Assembly (NCBI GenBank): GCA_902538915.1 | Contig: CACBGZ010000002.1 | Span: 27,329 to 91,328 of the forward strand | DNA: 64,000 nucleotides | DNA from: an uncultured Pelagibacteraceae bacterium | GTDB lineage: Bacteria; Pseudomonadota; Alphaproteobacteria; Pelagibacterales; Pelagibacteraceae | Reading direction: 5' to 3' | Shown here: positions 8,982 to 20,231 of the stretch, one piece after another | Layout: each line of letters begins with the position of its first letter | Position numbering within the stretch: position 1 is the stretch's first letter | Notes under the pieces: generated by a model | Seen by the model: the letters and a program-made list of their open reading frames with translations, nothing else | Told to the model about the DNA's origin: nothing | Database searches by the model: none | Position numbers and translations under genes: made by a program

Positions 8982-10310
8982 TTAAAACTTAGCTAATTCA
9001 GCGTTAATTCTCTTAACCGCTTCATCAACTGAGATTTGATCATCAATATATTCTCTAGTGATTCTGTTTAAGAATTGAGAGTTAATGATCTTTGATGCTC
9101 GAGATAGTTCACCTTCTTTAACACCCCATCTGTTTGCAGTATCTAGACCTGCAACGATGTTATCAATAACATCTGCAGAATAAAGATCAGTTAAAGGAGC
9201 TTTTCTATCAACACCTACTGGTAATTTACTCCAAGCTTTAGTGTAAGCACTAGGATCACTCTTATTTCCTCTTCTTACTGGAAATTTTCCCTCTGGAGCA
9301 ATTCCTAATGTAGCCGTATATCCTTCACTCATAGAATACTCTATGAATTTTTTAGCTTCATCAGTGTCTGCATCCGCAGTTATTCCAAAATATCTTACAT
9401 CTGCCCAAGCAGCTCCTTTTCTATTGTTAGGTCCACTAAAATTTGTGATGAAACCTGTTTTAGAAGCTAACTCTGATGATGTTGGATCACTGTTTATTGT
9501 AGGCGGAGCAGAGTCTCTTAAACCTGCTAATTCATCCATAATAAATGGTGACCAAATAATCATTGGTGTTTTGCCAGCAAAGTATAAAGCTCTTGATTGT
9601 TTCCAGAATAATTCTCCTGGAGGACTAGCTTTAGCGATTACTTTATAAAATTCTAAAGAATTCTTTAAAGCTTTCCCTTGCTTTTTAGTTCCACCTTTTT
9701 TAACAAAATTAACTCCATTAGCTAAAAGTACATGCTCAAGCACTTGGCTCATAAAGTTTTCATCTGTTTTTGTGGCAGCTACAAAGCCAAACATGTCATT
9801 ACTTGATAATGCGTTAACTGCTTTAACTATGTTTGCATATGAAGTTGGTGGCTCTAAACCAGCTGCAGCAAATAGATCTTTTCTATAAACAACCATTTGT
9901 GTCCAGCCATCAACTGGTACAGCTGCAATTTTTCCACCCTTCTTAGCCATATTTAATGCACCCGGCGCAAATGTTTTCTTACCTAAGGATTTAACTACAG
10001 CGTTATTTGCATCTACATCTAATATGCCTGCTTCTGCCCATGGTAAAACATATTGTAGAGTGTGATAAATTACATCTGGCAGATCTCCCGCTGCTGCTGC
10101 TGCAGTAGCTCTTGTGCCAAGATCTTTTTCTTCAATAGGAATGACTTCAACTTTGATGCCTGTTTTAGCTTCAAAAGCTTTTGCCATCTCCTCTTGTTTT
10201 GCCATTCTTGCTGGTTGGACCTCTGTAGTCCAAAATTTAATATCTGCAAAACTAGTGTTAGAAATTAGAAATACTAGAGCAAATATATTAATTATGATTT
10301 TTCTAATCAT
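8982..10310 (-). CDS. sugar ABC transporter substrate-binding protein
   Basis: Signal peptide plus solute-binding protein family 1 pattern (IKFWTTEVQPARMAKQEEMAKAFEAKTGIKVEVIPIE...). Confidence 0.9.
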   Translation of the reverse strand: MIRKIIINIFALVFLISNTSFADIKFWTTEVQPARMAKQEEMAKAFEAKTGIKVEVIPIEEKDLGTRATAAAAAGDLPDVIYHTLQYVLPWAEAGILDVDANNAVVKSLGKKTFAPGALNMAKKGGKIAAVPVDGWTQMVVYRKDLFAAAGLEPPTSYANIVKAVNALSSNDMFGFVAATKTDENFMSQVLEHVLLANGVNFVKKGGTKKQGKALKNSLEFYKVIAKASPPGELFWKQSRALYFAGKTPMIIWSPFIMDELAGLRDSAPPTINSDPTSSELASKTGFITNFSGPNNRKGAAWADVRYFGITADADTDEAKKFIEYSMSEGYTATLGIAPEGKFPVRRGNKSDPSAYTKAWSKLPVGVDRKAPLTDLYSADVIDNIVAGLDTANRWGVKEGELSRASKIINSQFLNRITREYIDDQISVDEAVKRINAELAKF

Positions 10311-10449
10311 ACGTTCCCCCTCTTATATTGTTCCTCTCTGATATTTGATTTTATCTGATGCTCGCGATTTTTTCATTGCGATAAATCTAGCAGTGTAATA
10401 AATTTTTAACAACACCAATGATTAGTCAAAATCCTTTTAAATCTCACAA

Positions 10450-11502
10450 ATGTCAAAAATTATTATTAAAAATTTAGAGAAATCTTTTGGTAATAATAAA
10501 GTCATTGATAATTTTAACATAGACATAAAAGATCAAGAATTTATTGTATTAGTAGGTCCGTCTGGTTGTGGAAAATCAACTTTATTAAGGATGATATCTG
10601 GACTAGAAAGTATTGACGAGGGAGAAATTTTTTTAGACGGTAAATTAATTAATAATTTAATTCCCTCTAAACGTAAAATCGCAATGGTCTTTCAATCCTA
10701 CGCTTTATATCCGCACATGAATGTTTACGAAAATATGTCTTTTGGATTAAAGATGGAAAAAATTCCAAAAGATGAGATTAACAAAAAAGTAAACCAAGCA
10801 GCTAATATACTTCAAATTCAAGATTTACTTGAAAGAAAACCAAAACAGCTTTCTGGAGGTCAAAAACAAAGGGTCGCGATTGGTAGAGCGATAACGAGAA
10901 GCCCTAAAGTTTTTTTATTTGATGAGCCCTTATCTAATCTTGATGCAGCTTTAAGATCAGAAATGAGAGTTGAAATATCTAAACTTCATAAAAAAATCAA
11001 TTCGAACATGATTTATGTAACTCACGACCAAGTCGAAGCAATGACATTAGCTGATAGAATAGTGGTCTTAAATAAAGGAATTATTGAACAATTTGGAACG
11101 CCTAATGATATTTATACAAATCCAAACAATATTTTTGTAGCTGAATTTATTGGATCTCCAAAAATGAACATTCTAAAAGTTGAAAAAAAACAAATTATTA
11201 ATTCAAACACTTTAAATTTGTTCAATAATAATATTAATTTTAGTAATCACATTTTTAAAGATGAAATTTATCTTGGTATAAGACCTGAAGATATAAGTCT
11301 TAGAGATGATCATGAGATTAAATTAGAGGTGAAAATAGAACATACAGAGAATTTAGGATTTGAAAAAATTATTCATACAAAAATTTCTGATAATGAAATC
11401 GTAATTAAATCTTCTGAAAACGTAAACAAACACTCCCTAAAAATTTCTTTCTCAAAAGATAAAGTGTTATTTTTTGACAAATCTAAAAATAGGATGAGAT
11501 AG
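10450..11502 (+). CDS. sugar ABC transporter ATP-binding protein (UgpC/MsmX type)
   Basis: Walker [10 protein letters not shown], signature [14 protein letters not shown], Walker [14 protein letters not shown]-terminal TOBE-like region. Confidence 0.93.
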   Translation: MSKIIIKNLEKSFGNNKVIDNFNIDIKDQEFIVLVGPSGCGKSTLLRMISGLESIDEGEIFLDGKLINNLIPSKRKIAMVFQSYALYPHMNVYENMSFGLKMEKIPKDEINKKVNQAANILQIQDLLERKPKQLSGGQKQRVAIGRAITRSPKVFLFDEPLSNLDAALRSEMRVEISKLHKKINSNMIYVTHDQVEAMTLADRIVVLNKGIIEQFGTPNDIYTNPNNIFVAEFIGSPKMNILKVEKKQIINSNTLNLFNNNINFSNHIFKDEIYLGIRPEDISLRDDHEIKLEVKIEHTENLGFEKIIHTKISDNEIVIKSSENVNKHSLKISFSKDKVLFFDKSKNRMR

Positions 11503-11507
11503 ATCCG

Positions 11508-12314
11508 TTGAGAAAAAAATTTTCACTTATTATTTTTACTGATCTTGATGGCTCACTACTACATAGGGAAACCTTTAAATTTGATCCAATTAAAGATTAC
11601 ATTAAAAATCTTGTCGAAAGTGGAATAATTATAATCCCAAATTCTAGTAAAACTGAAAAAGAAATAGATAAATTCAATGAAGAACTAGGTATTAAACTTC
11701 CATATATTTCAGAGAATGGATCCTCGATACATGGATTAAATTTAATTAATTCTAATTTTCCTAATAAGATTATTCTTAGCAGAGAAAAAGAGGAGTTATT
11801 AAAAGTATTTGAGTCAAAAGTACCAGAAAATATAATAAATAAATGTCTCTTAATTTCAAAACTAGACAAAAAAAAACAGGAAAAAATATTTGGCCAGAAA
11901 GATACAAAACTTAAAGATGTTTTAGATAGAAAATATACTTTACCTTTTTTATTTACTGGAGAAAAAAAAGAGAAAAATAGATTATTAAAAATTTTAAATG
12001 CTAACTCATTAACGCTACAGGAAGGTGGACGTGTTTCAAATCTTTGTGACAATGTTGATAAAGTAAAATCTATGAACAAAGTTATTAGAATTTTAAAAAA
12101 AACCGAGGATAAAATAAAAACAATTGCAGTTGGTGATAATTATAATGATTTAGATATGCTTAAAAATAGTGATGTCCCTTGTTTAGTATTCAATGATCAA
12201 TTTAAACTTGATCAAATTAATATTGCTAATCTTGTATTTTCTAATCAGCCATCTCCAGAGGGCTGGGCTGATGTGATTAAAATGGCTCTAGCTAAATTAA
12301 ATTATAATGTCTAA
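11508..12314 (+). CDS. HAD-IIB phosphatase, mannosyl/glucosyl-3-phosphoglycerate phosphatase-like
   Basis: FTDLDGSLLHRETF, NSSKTEKEI, SENGSSI, AVGDNYNDLDML; TTG start; directly upstream of a GpgS-like gene. Confidence 0.75.
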   Translation: MRKKFSLIIFTDLDGSLLHRETFKFDPIKDYIKNLVESGIIIIPNSSKTEKEIDKFNEELGIKLPYISENGSSIHGLNLINSNFPNKIILSREKEELLKVFESKVPENIINKCLLISKLDKKKQEKIFGQKDTKLKDVLDRKYTLPFLFTGEKKEKNRLLKILNANSLTLQEGGRVSNLCDNVDKVKSMNKVIRILKKTEDKIKTIAVGDNYNDLDMLKNSDVPCLVFNDQFKLDQINIANLVFSNQPSPEGWADVIKMALAKLNYNV

Positions 12315-12322
12315 ACTTTATT

Positions 12323-13543
12323 ATGAGTGAATTTTCTCAAAATGGAATAATTTCTACCCTACACGACTTTGGAACTAGATCTACAGCCGAAATTGAAAAA
12401 GACTTATTAAAATTTTCTAAAGAGAGAAAAATGGAATTAATTTTACCTTGTCTTTATTCAGAATTAGAGGGGAATGCTTTACCAAATATTGTAGAGGAAA
12501 TCAGCAAAACAAAATATTTAGATCATATTATAGTTGGTCTTGATAAGGCGAATGAAAAGCAAGCAAAAAAAGCCTGGAAGTTTTTTAAAAAATTAAAAAC
12601 ACCCTTTTCTTTATTATGGAATGATGGACCTGCATTAAAAAAACTTGATAAAGAATTAAAGAAAAAAGATCTTTCACCGAGCGAACTTGGCAAAGGAAGA
12701 AATGTTTGGTATTGCATAGGAATGTCTATAGCAAGAGACACAGCACGATCTGTTGCTCTTCACGATTGTGATATAAAAACTTACGATAGAAGAATGCTGG
12801 CAAAACTTTTTTATCCGGTTGTAAATCCTCTTTTTAACTTTGAATTTTGTAAAGGATATTATCCAAGAATTGCCAATGGAAAGATGAATGGTCGTGTTGC
12901 AAGATTATTAGTTTTTCCATTGTTAACAGCTTTAGAGAAGACAATTGGCGCAAGTGATTACTTAGAATTTATGAAGTCTTTTAAATATCCGTTAGCCGGA
13001 GAATTTTCATTTAGACGGAACGTTTTACCTGAATTAAGAATTTCATCGGATTGGGGTATTGAAGTTGGGATTTTATCTGAGATGCAAAGAAGCTTTTCTC
13101 CACAAAATATTTGTCAGGTAGATTTAGCTGATACTTATGATCACAAACACCAGATTTTATCTAGTGATGATGAGACCAAAGGTTTATCTAGAATGTCAAT
13201 TGATATTATTAAAACATTTATAAAAAAGTTAGCAACTCAAGGAAATACTTTCAGTAGAGAAAAGTTTAGATCTCTTAAAGCAACTTATTATAGATCAGCT
13301 TTAGATTTAATCGATATCTATAGAAGTGATGCTTACATGAATGGTCTAAAATTTGACTCTCATATTGAGGAAAAAGCTGTTGAATTATTTGCAGTTAATA
13401 TTATGAAAGCAGGTGAAGCTTTTATTCTTAATCCAATGGATACACCTTTTATACCTACGTGGAGTAGAGTTAAAAGTGCAATACCAGATTTTTTATCAAG
13501 ATTAAAAGAAGTTGTTAATGAAGATAACAAAAAATATTCTTAA
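12323..13543 (+). CDS. gpgS: glucosyl-3-phosphoglycerate synthase-like glycosyltransferase
   Basis: ILPCLYSELEGNALPNIVEEI, VGLDKANEKQAKKAW, GKGRNVWYCIGMSIA, ALHDCDI, SSDWGIEVGIL. Confidence 0.78.
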   Translation: MSEFSQNGIISTLHDFGTRSTAEIEKDLLKFSKERKMELILPCLYSELEGNALPNIVEEISKTKYLDHIIVGLDKANEKQAKKAWKFFKKLKTPFSLLWNDGPALKKLDKELKKKDLSPSELGKGRNVWYCIGMSIARDTARSVALHDCDIKTYDRRMLAKLFYPVVNPLFNFEFCKGYYPRIANGKMNGRVARLLVFPLLTALEKTIGASDYLEFMKSFKYPLAGEFSFRRNVLPELRISSDWGIEVGILSEMQRSFSPQNICQVDLADTYDHKHQILSSDDETKGLSRMSIDIIKTFIKKLATQGNTFSREKFRSLKATYYRSALDLIDIYRSDAYMNGLKFDSHIEEKAVELFAVNIMKAGEAFILNPMDTPFIPTWSRVKSAIPDFLSRLKEVVNEDNKKYS

Positions 13544-15264
13544 TGATCATTCAAAAGGATCAAAAAAAAATTATATCTATACTAAAAAAAATCTATCGAC
13601 AGATTTTAACTAAACAAAATATAGATTTATTAAAAAATGAAATAGTGCAATTAATCGAAGACTTTAATAAAAAAAATCGATTAAATAAGATAAATATCTC
13701 TGAAAAAACTTCATTAATTATTAGCTATGGAGATAATATTTATTCAAGTCAATCAAGTTCAATGAAAATTTTTCAAAAATTTTTTCAAAAAAATTTAGAA
13801 AAATTATTTGATACAATTCATTTCTTGCCCTTTTATCCCTCAAGCAGCGATAGTGGTTTTGCCGTAAAGGACCATTACCAGATTGATAGAAAAATTGGAA
13901 ATTGGTCTGATTTAAAAAAAATTTCCAAATCAAAAAAAATTATGGCTGATGTGGTTATTAACCATGCTTCAGCGAGAGGTTTATGGTTTAAAAATTTTTT
14001 AAAAAGAAAAAGACCTGGTAAAGATTATTTTTTAACAGTTAACTCAAAGTTTAATACTTCTAAAGTAGTAAGGCCAAGAGACCACAAATTACTAAAAAAA
14101 ATTAAAATTTTTGAAAAAAATGATTATCTTTGGCGTACTTTTAGTCCAGATCAAATAGATCTAAATTTTAAAAATCCCTCTGTGTTGCTAAGATTTATTA
14201 AAATTATAATCCATCTTATTAATAATGGTGTTACAATTTTTAGACTAGATGCTATTGCTTATCTATGGAAACAAAATGACACTAAGTGTATTAATTTAAG
14301 TCAAACCCATGAAATCATTAAACTTTTAAGAGTTGTAACTAGTCTTCTTAATATACAAACATTAATTATTACAGAAACAAACTTACCTGAAAAAGAAAAT
14401 TTAAGTTACTTTGGAAAAAATAATGAGGCAAATTGGGTTTATAATTTTTCTCTGCCACCGTTGTTAATTCACGCATTCCTATTTGAAAATAGCTTATATT
14501 TAAATCAATGGAGCAGAAAACTTCCATCTACAAAGCACGGAAATTGTTATCTAAATTTTATAGCTTCTCATGACGGTATAGGTATTAGGCCTACTGAGGG
14601 AATACTTAACGAAAAAACATTAAGCAGTTTCCTAAAAAGGTTAAAAAAAAATGGATCAAAATTTTCTTACAGAAAAGTTCAAAATAAATCAAAAAAAGTA
14701 TACGAAGCTAATATTACGGTTTTTGATGCATTAAAAAAATCTGATTTTGATCCAAAAGGTTTGTTTTTTTTAGAAAGGTACATCTCTGCGCACGCTATAA
14801 TGATCTCTTTTGAGGGTGTCCCAGCGGTTTATTTCAATTCTTTATTTGGTAAATCCAATGATGAAGCAAAATATATAATTACTGGGAACAATAGAGACGT
14901 TAATAGGTATAAGTGGAATTTTAATAATATTACTACAAAGCTTAGGGATAAAAAATCTAAACAAAGTATTTTCTATCGAAATATTGGAGCTTTATTAAAA
15001 ATAAAAAGAAAACAAAAAGCTTTTCATCCCAATGCCTCAAGAATTAATATCAATTTAGGATCAAAAATATTTTGTTTTAAAAGAATAAGTAAAGATAAAA
15101 AACAATCAATTATTTGTATGACTAACTTATCATCAAAGATACAAACTCCAAATTTTAAAAAAATTGGTAATCATAGGGATCTGTTAAATTCAAATTTAAA
15201 ATTTAGAGAAGGAACCTCATTAATTTTAAAACCGTTCCAAACAGTATGGTTAACAAATAACTAA
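13543..15264 (+). CDS. GH13 sucrose/glucosylglycerate phosphorylase-like enzyme
   Basis: GH13 motifs ADVVINHASARG, FRLDAIAYLWK, TETNLP, FIASHDGIG. Placed with GpgS and a GpgP-like gene. Confidence 0.75.
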   Translation: MIIQKDQKKIISILKKIYRQILTKQNIDLLKNEIVQLIEDFNKKNRLNKINISEKTSLIISYGDNIYSSQSSSMKIFQKFFQKNLEKLFDTIHFLPFYPSSSDSGFAVKDHYQIDRKIGNWSDLKKISKSKKIMADVVINHASARGLWFKNFLKRKRPGKDYFLTVNSKFNTSKVVRPRDHKLLKKIKIFEKNDYLWRTFSPDQIDLNFKNPSVLLRFIKIIIHLINNGVTIFRLDAIAYLWKQNDTKCINLSQTHEIIKLLRVVTSLLNIQTLIITETNLPEKENLSYFGKNNEANWVYNFSLPPLLIHAFLFENSLYLNQWSRKLPSTKHGNCYLNFIASHDGIGIRPTEGILNEKTLSSFLKRLKKNGSKFSYRKVQNKSKKVYEANITVFDALKKSDFDPKGLFFLERYISAHAIMISFEGVPAVYFNSLFGKSNDEAKYIITGNNRDVNRYKWNFNNITTKLRDKKSKQSIFYRNIGALLKIKRKQKAFHPNASRININLGSKIFCFKRISKDKKQSIICMTNLSSKIQTPNFKKIGNHRDLLNSNLKFREGTSLILKPFQTVWLTNN

Positions 15265-15271
15265 AATTTTT

Positions 15272-15673
15272 TTAACCTACTAATGCCTTTTCGAGATACT
15301 TTTTATCTAAATCACAATCCTTGTAGCCACGCTTAACCACATTCAAATATCTTTCTGTTGGAAACCTAAATGGAGTTTTTTCAACCATTGTATAAGTCAT
15401 TACTTTTTTTCCATTATAATTAAAATAAAATTTTTTATAAAGAACCGGAAAATCTTCATAAATATCTAATTTCTTTTCATCACTTTTAGAAATTTCGAAT
15501 AATCCTCCTGGCACAACTGAATTTTTATTCGGCTCAATATCAGCTGCGCGGTATTTGCTCCTAAAAGTCAATCTGAAGTCTTTTAAATTTATCTTTTTGA
15601 GGAAGATGCTATCTTTACATCTTTTTTTCATTTGAAAATGATGAAGATTACTGCCGTAAGCAAAATAAAGCAT
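15272..15673 (-). CDS. gamma-glutamylcyclotransferase/AIG2-like family protein
   Basis: MLYFAYGSNLHHFQMKKRC start; VPGGLFEIS; MTYTM. Confidence 0.75.
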   Translation of the reverse strand: MLYFAYGSNLHHFQMKKRCKDSIFLKKINLKDFRLTFRSKYRAADIEPNKNSVVPGGLFEISKSDEKKLDIYEDFPVLYKKFYFNYNGKKVMTYTMVEKTPFRFPTERYLNVVKRGYKDCDLDKKYLEKALVG

Positions 15674-16423
15674 CTAGCGATCTACGATTTCTATTTTTTT
15701 TTCTTTAATAAATTCTAAAATTTGAGAACTACAATTATCTATTTTAGATTGATTTTCAGATCTAAGAACAACCGACACTCCTAATTTTCCTGCATGAAAA
15801 AAAGGATAGCTACCAATTTCAACATCTTGATTTTGATTTTGAACTTGTTTTAGTGATTTTGCAATTTCACTTTCTACTGTTTTAAAATTTAATGTGTGAC
15901 TTAATATAGGTTCGCCTCCAACAATTTTATTTGTTAAGCCACCTAGCATAGATTTCATTATTGAGGGCACACCTGGCAAACAAAATACATTTTTTACACT
16001 AAATCCTGGAGCACCGCTTGTAGGATTTAAGATCAATTCAGCATTTTCAGGCATCCAAGCCATTCTTTGTCTACCTTCATTAAATTCACCAGGTTGATAG
16101 TAAGATTCTAAAATTTTAAATGCCTCTTTATGTACTTCATATTTTAAACCAAAAGTTTTAGCCACAGACTCAGCGGTAATATCATCGTGAGTAGGTCCTA
16201 TCCCACCAGTTGTAAAAACATAATTATTTTCATTTCTTAAAACACTAAGGGTATCAATAATAATTTTTTCAACATCAGGTATAACTCTTACCTCATTAAC
16301 TTTTACTCCAATTGAATTTAACCAAGTTGCTAAAGTACTAGTATTAGTATCTTGTGTTCGACCAGAAAGAATTTCATTACCTATAATTAGGATCGCAGCA
16401 TTTACTTTTGTGTTTTTTGTCAT
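15674..16423 (-). CDS. CinA-like / molybdopterin-binding domain protein
   Basis: AAILIIGNEILSGRTQDTN, FTTGGIGPTHDDITAE, NPTSGAPGF, LPGVPSIM. Confidence 0.85.
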   Translation of the reverse strand: MTKNTKVNAAILIIGNEILSGRTQDTNTSTLATWLNSIGVKVNEVRVIPDVEKIIIDTLSVLRNENNYVFTTGGIGPTHDDITAESVAKTFGLKYEVHKEAFKILESYYQPGEFNEGRQRMAWMPENAELILNPTSGAPGFSVKNVFCLPGVPSIMKSMLGGLTNKIVGGEPILSHTLNFKTVESEIAKSLKQVQNQNQDVEIGSYPFFHAGKLGVSVVLRSENQSKIDNCSSQILEFIKEKKIEIVDR

Positions 16424-16443
16424 TTTATATGTATAATTTGAAA

Positions 16444-17142
16444 ATGAAATTTACCAAGTCTTTATTAAAAGGTAAACTAATCAAAAGATACAAGCGTTTT
16501 TTTGTTGATGTTCAATTAAATAAAGAAACTGTTACGGCTCATTGTCCAAATACTGGCTCTATGAAAGGCCTTCTAGATGAAGGTAATGAGGTTTATTTAC
16601 TTAAAAATGACGATCCAAAAAGAAAATTAAAATACGGCTTAGAAATTATTAAAGCTAAAAATAATTTAGTTGGAGTTAATACTCATATGGCTAACAAGAT
16701 TGTAAATCATGGATTATCGAATAATTTAATTAAAGAATTGAATAAAAATGACTCAATTAAATCTGAGGTTTTTTATAACAAAGAAACTAGATTTGATTTC
16801 TTAGTCGAGAAAAATAAGCAAAAAAGTTTTATTGAAGTTAAAAATGTAACCCTTTTTAGAGATAAAAAAACTGCTGAATTTCCTGATGCAATTACAACAA
16901 GAGGCTCTAAACATCTTCTTACCCTTATTGATGCCATAAAAAAAGGGTATAAAACATATTTAATATTCCTGGTTCAAATTCAAAATATGGAATATTTTAA
17001 AATAGCTAAAGATATTGATGATGAATACCATAAGAATTATTTGAAAGCTAAAAAAGCAGGTGTTAATTTTTTAGCTTATAGGTGTAAAATTAATTCAAAA
17101 GAAATTTTAATAGAAAAGAAATTAAAAATTATTAATGGCTGA
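16444..17142 (+). CDS. sfsA: sugar fermentation stimulation protein SfsA
   Basis: LLKGKLIKRYKRFFVDVQL, AHCPNTGSMKGL, EVKNVTL, FPDAITTRGSKHL. Start set at ATG 16444 rather than the track's 16408. Confidence 0.88.
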   Translation: MKFTKSLLKGKLIKRYKRFFVDVQLNKETVTAHCPNTGSMKGLLDEGNEVYLLKNDDPKRKLKYGLEIIKAKNNLVGVNTHMANKIVNHGLSNNLIKELNKNDSIKSEVFYNKETRFDFLVEKNKQKSFIEVKNVTLFRDKKTAEFPDAITTRGSKHLLTLIDAIKKGYKTYLIFLVQIQNMEYFKIAKDIDDEYHKNYLKAKKAGVNFLAYRCKINSKEILIEKKLKIING

Positions 17143-17908
17143 TTATTCAGAAAAGTTTGAAAAGATGAGGATTGCTGGAAAGCTTGCTGCTCAAACACTT
17201 GATATGCTTACAGAAAATATCAAAGAAGGTATTTCAACAGCAAATATTGATAAACTTGGATACGAGTTCATAAGAGACAACGGTGGTTACTCTGCTCCTC
17301 AATACTATCGAGGATTTACTAAATCATTATGTACATCTCTTAATCATGTTGTTTGTCATGGTATACCTTCAGAAGATAGAATTTTGGAAGAAGGCGATGC
17401 AGTGAATGTTGATGTAACAGCTATAGTTAATGATTACTATGGGGATACAAGCAGAATGTTTTGCATTGGGAATACTTCTGTAAAGTTAAACAATCTTATT
17501 AATGCAACTTATGACTCAATGATGAAGGCTATTAAAATTTTAAAACCTGGAATTAAGATGGGAGACATAGGTTACGAAATTCAATCGAATGTTGAGGAAA
17601 AAGGTTTTTCTGTGGTAAGAGATTTTTGTGGACACGGAATCGGTTCTGTTTTTCATGAGCCACCAAATGTTTTACACTATGGCAAAAAAAACACTGGTAT
17701 GGAATTAAAGCCTGGAATGACTTTTACAATAGAACCTATGATTAACGAAGGTAAATTTGATACAAAATTGCTTAATGATGGTTGGACCGCAGTTACTAAA
17801 GATAAATCTTTATCTGCACAATTTGAACATACAGTAGGAATTACAGAAAATGGTTATGAAATCTTTACAGAATCTGCTAAAGGTTATTCAAAGCCCCCAT
17901 ACTTATAA
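17135..17908 (+). CDS. map: type I methionine aminopeptidase
   Basis: CTSLNHVVCHGIPS, VNVDVTAIVNDYYGDTSRMF, GHGIGSVFHEPPNV, TIEPMI. Confidence 0.95.
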   Translation: MADYSEKFEKMRIAGKLAAQTLDMLTENIKEGISTANIDKLGYEFIRDNGGYSAPQYYRGFTKSLCTSLNHVVCHGIPSEDRILEEGDAVNVDVTAIVNDYYGDTSRMFCIGNTSVKLNNLINATYDSMMKAIKILKPGIKMGDIGYEIQSNVEEKGFSVVRDFCGHGIGSVFHEPPNVLHYGKKNTGMELKPGMTFTIEPMINEGKFDTKLLNDGWTAVTKDKSLSAQFEHTVGITENGYEIFTESAKGYSKPPYL

Positions 17909-17911
17909 TTA

Positions 17912-19204
17912 ATGATAAAAAGATACTCAAGAAAAGAACTCACTGATATTTGGTCAGAGGAAAATAAATATAAAATCTGGCTAGATGTTGAGATTGCGGC
18001 AGCTCAAGCAATGGAAAAGCTAGGTCAAATACCAAAAGGTGTATCATCAGTTGTCAGAAAAAAAGCAAGAATTAATGTCAAAAGAATTCATCAAATTGAA
18101 AATCAAGTAAAACATGATGTAATTGCTTTTTTAACTTCGCTTACTGAAAAAGCAGGAATTAAAGCAAGATATCTTCATCAAGGCATGACTTCATCTGATG
18201 TTTTAGATACAAGTTATAATATTCAACTAGTTCAATCAGGAAAAATAATCCTTAAAGACCTAGACCAAATTTTAAAAGTTCTAAAAAAACAAGCAAAAAA
18301 ATACAAATTCACACCTTGTATGGGAAGAAGTCATGGAATTCATGCTGAACCAATTACATTTGGTTTAAAACTTGCATCTTTTTATGAGGAATTTAAAAGA
18401 AATAAAAAAAGATTAATAAGTGCAATAGATGAAGTATCAACATGTGCAATATCAGGTGCTGTTGGAACTTTTGCAAACATTCATCCAAATGTTGAAAAAC
18501 ATGTTGCCAAAAAACTTAATCTAAAAATTGAACCAATTTCAACTCAAGTAATCCCCAGGGATAGACATGCTTTCTATTTCTCAGTTTTAGGAATTATCGC
18601 TGGTTCGATAGAGCGAGCTGCTACTGAGATAAGACATCTTCAAAGAACAGAGGTTTATGAGATGCAAGAATTTTTTTCAAAAAATCAAAAAGGTTCTTCT
18701 GCTATGCCTCATAAAAAAAATCCAATCTTGAGTGAAAATTTAACAGGTCTTGCAAGAATGATAAGAAGCGCAGTTGTTCCTGCGTTAGAAAATATAGCTT
18801 TATGGCATGAAAGAGATATTTCTCACTCAAGTGTAGAGAGAAATATTGGCCCAGATGCCAACATCACTCTAGATTTTGCGTTGGTTAGATTGTCAAATAT
18901 TTTAGACAATATGGTTGTTTATCCAAATAAAATGCTTGAGAATTTAAATATCACAAAGGGTTTAATTTTTTCTCAAGAATTGATGCTTGAGCTTACGAAA
19001 ACTGGTTTAACTAGAGAAAAATCTTATAAAATGGTTCAAACATATTCAAAAAGATGTTTTTCTGAAAATCTAAATTTGTATGAAGCTATTCAATCGGATA
19101 AATATATAACAAGTAAAATCTCGTCAAAAAGATTAAGATCTATTTTTAGTTACTCTAAGCATTTTAAGAATATAAATTTAATTTTTAGAAGAGTATTTAA
19201 ATAA
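17912..19204 (+). CDS. purB: adenylosuccinate lyase
   Basis: [28 protein letters not shown] signature. Confidence 0.95.
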   Translation: MIKRYSRKELTDIWSEENKYKIWLDVEIAAAQAMEKLGQIPKGVSSVVRKKARINVKRIHQIENQVKHDVIAFLTSLTEKAGIKARYLHQGMTSSDVLDTSYNIQLVQSGKIILKDLDQILKVLKKQAKKYKFTPCMGRSHGIHAEPITFGLKLASFYEEFKRNKKRLISAIDEVSTCAISGAVGTFANIHPNVEKHVAKKLNLKIEPISTQVIPRDRHAFYFSVLGIIAGSIERAATEIRHLQRTEVYEMQEFFSKNQKGSSAMPHKKNPILSENLTGLARMIRSAVVPALENIALWHERDISHSSVERNIGPDANITLDFALVRLSNILDNMVVYPNKMLENLNITKGLIFSQELMLELTKTGLTREKSYKMVQTYSKRCFSENLNLYEAIQSDKYITSKISSKRLRSIFSYSKHFKNINLIFRRVFK

Positions 19205-19989
19205 TGAAAAAAGGAAAAAAATTATACGAGGGTAAAGCAAAGATTATTTATGCAACACAAGATAAAAATTTGGTGATACAATATTTTAAAGATGACGCTA
19301 CAGCGTTTAATAACCAAAAAAAATCTACAATCGAGGGAAAAGGAGTTTTAAATAATAGAATTTCAGAACATATTCTCTCAAATCTCTCACAAATAGGAAT
19401 CAAAAATCACTTAGTCAAAAGATTAAATATGCGTGAACAAATAATAAAGTTTGTTGAAATTTTGCCAATCGAATTTGTCGTCAGAAATGTTGCTACTGGT
19501 TCGTTAACCAAAAGACTTGGTATAGAAGATGGAACTGTTCTCAAAGAACCCTTAATTGAGTATTGCTTGAAAGACGACAAACTTGGAGATCCATTGATAG
19601 CTGAAGAGCATATTTATGCTTTTGAATGGGCAACAAAAAAAGAAATAGATAAAGTTAAAAAAATGATACTAAGAATAAACGATTTCATGATTGGTATGTT
19701 TAGAGGAGTTGGTATTAACCTTATTGATTTCAAATTAGAATTTGGAAGAATAAAAATTAATGGAAAAAATGAAATAATTCTAGCTGATGAAATAAGTCCA
19801 GATACTTGTAGATTGTGGGACTCAATAACTGACAAAAAACTCGATAAAGATAGATTTAGAAAAGATTTAGGAGGATTAATACCTGCTTACACTGAAGTTG
19901 CTAAAAGATTAGGGATATTGCATGAACAGTCTAATATATCTGCTGTGAATGTAACAAAATTATCATCCGTAAAGAAAAAAAATAAATGA
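19204..19989 (+). CDS. purC: SAICAR synthase
   Basis: [42 protein letters not shown]. Confidence 0.95.
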   Translation: MKKGKKLYEGKAKIIYATQDKNLVIQYFKDDATAFNNQKKSTIEGKGVLNNRISEHILSNLSQIGIKNHLVKRLNMREQIIKFVEILPIEFVVRNVATGSLTKRLGIEDGTVLKEPLIEYCLKDDKLGDPLIAEEHIYAFEWATKKEIDKVKKMILRINDFMIGMFRGVGINLIDFKLEFGRIKINGKNEIILADEISPDTCRLWDSITDKKLDKDRFRKDLGGLIPAYTEVAKRLGILHEQSNISAVNVTKLSSVKKKNK

Positions 19990-20228
19990 AAATATCTGCA
20001 ATAATAACATTAAAAAAAGATGTTTTAGATCCCCAAGGAAAAGTAATACATCAAACTTTGGAAGGTATGAATTTTAAAAATGTTAATGAGGTCAGACAAG
20101 GAAAATATTTTGAAATTGATGTTAACGAAAATGATCCAAAAAAAGCTAAAGAGATTGTAGAAGATATGTGTGAGAAACTTTTGGCTAATCTTGTCATTGA
20201 AAATTATAAAATTATTGAGATACAATAA
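19986..20228 (+). CDS. purS: phosphoribosylformylglycinamidine synthase subunit PurS
   Basis: 80 aa; [22 protein letters not shown] between purC and purQ. Confidence 0.95.
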   Translation: MKISAIITLKKDVLDPQGKVIHQTLEGMNFKNVNEVRQGKYFEIDVNENDPKKAKEIVEDMCEKLLANLVIENYKIIEIQ

Positions 20229-20231
20229 TTA

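Noticed and set aside
9343-10341. Plus-strand ORFs (101, 68, 75 aa) inside the substrate-binding protein gene
   Set aside because: Antisense to a well-supported SBP; no recognisable motifs.
10360-10390. Possible operator (ctcgcgattttttcattgcgataaat) in the divergent sugar ABC/GpgS promoter region
   Set aside because: Only short, imperfect repeats of ATCGC; too weak to claim a binding site without comparative data.
11597-12079. 160-aa minus-strand ORF opposite the HAD phosphatase
   Set aside because: Fully antisense to a gene with clear HAD motifs; composition looks like a shadow ORF of AT-rich DNA.
20025-20225. 66-aa minus-strand ORF opposite purS
   Set aside because: Antisense to a clear purS in a conserved pur cluster.
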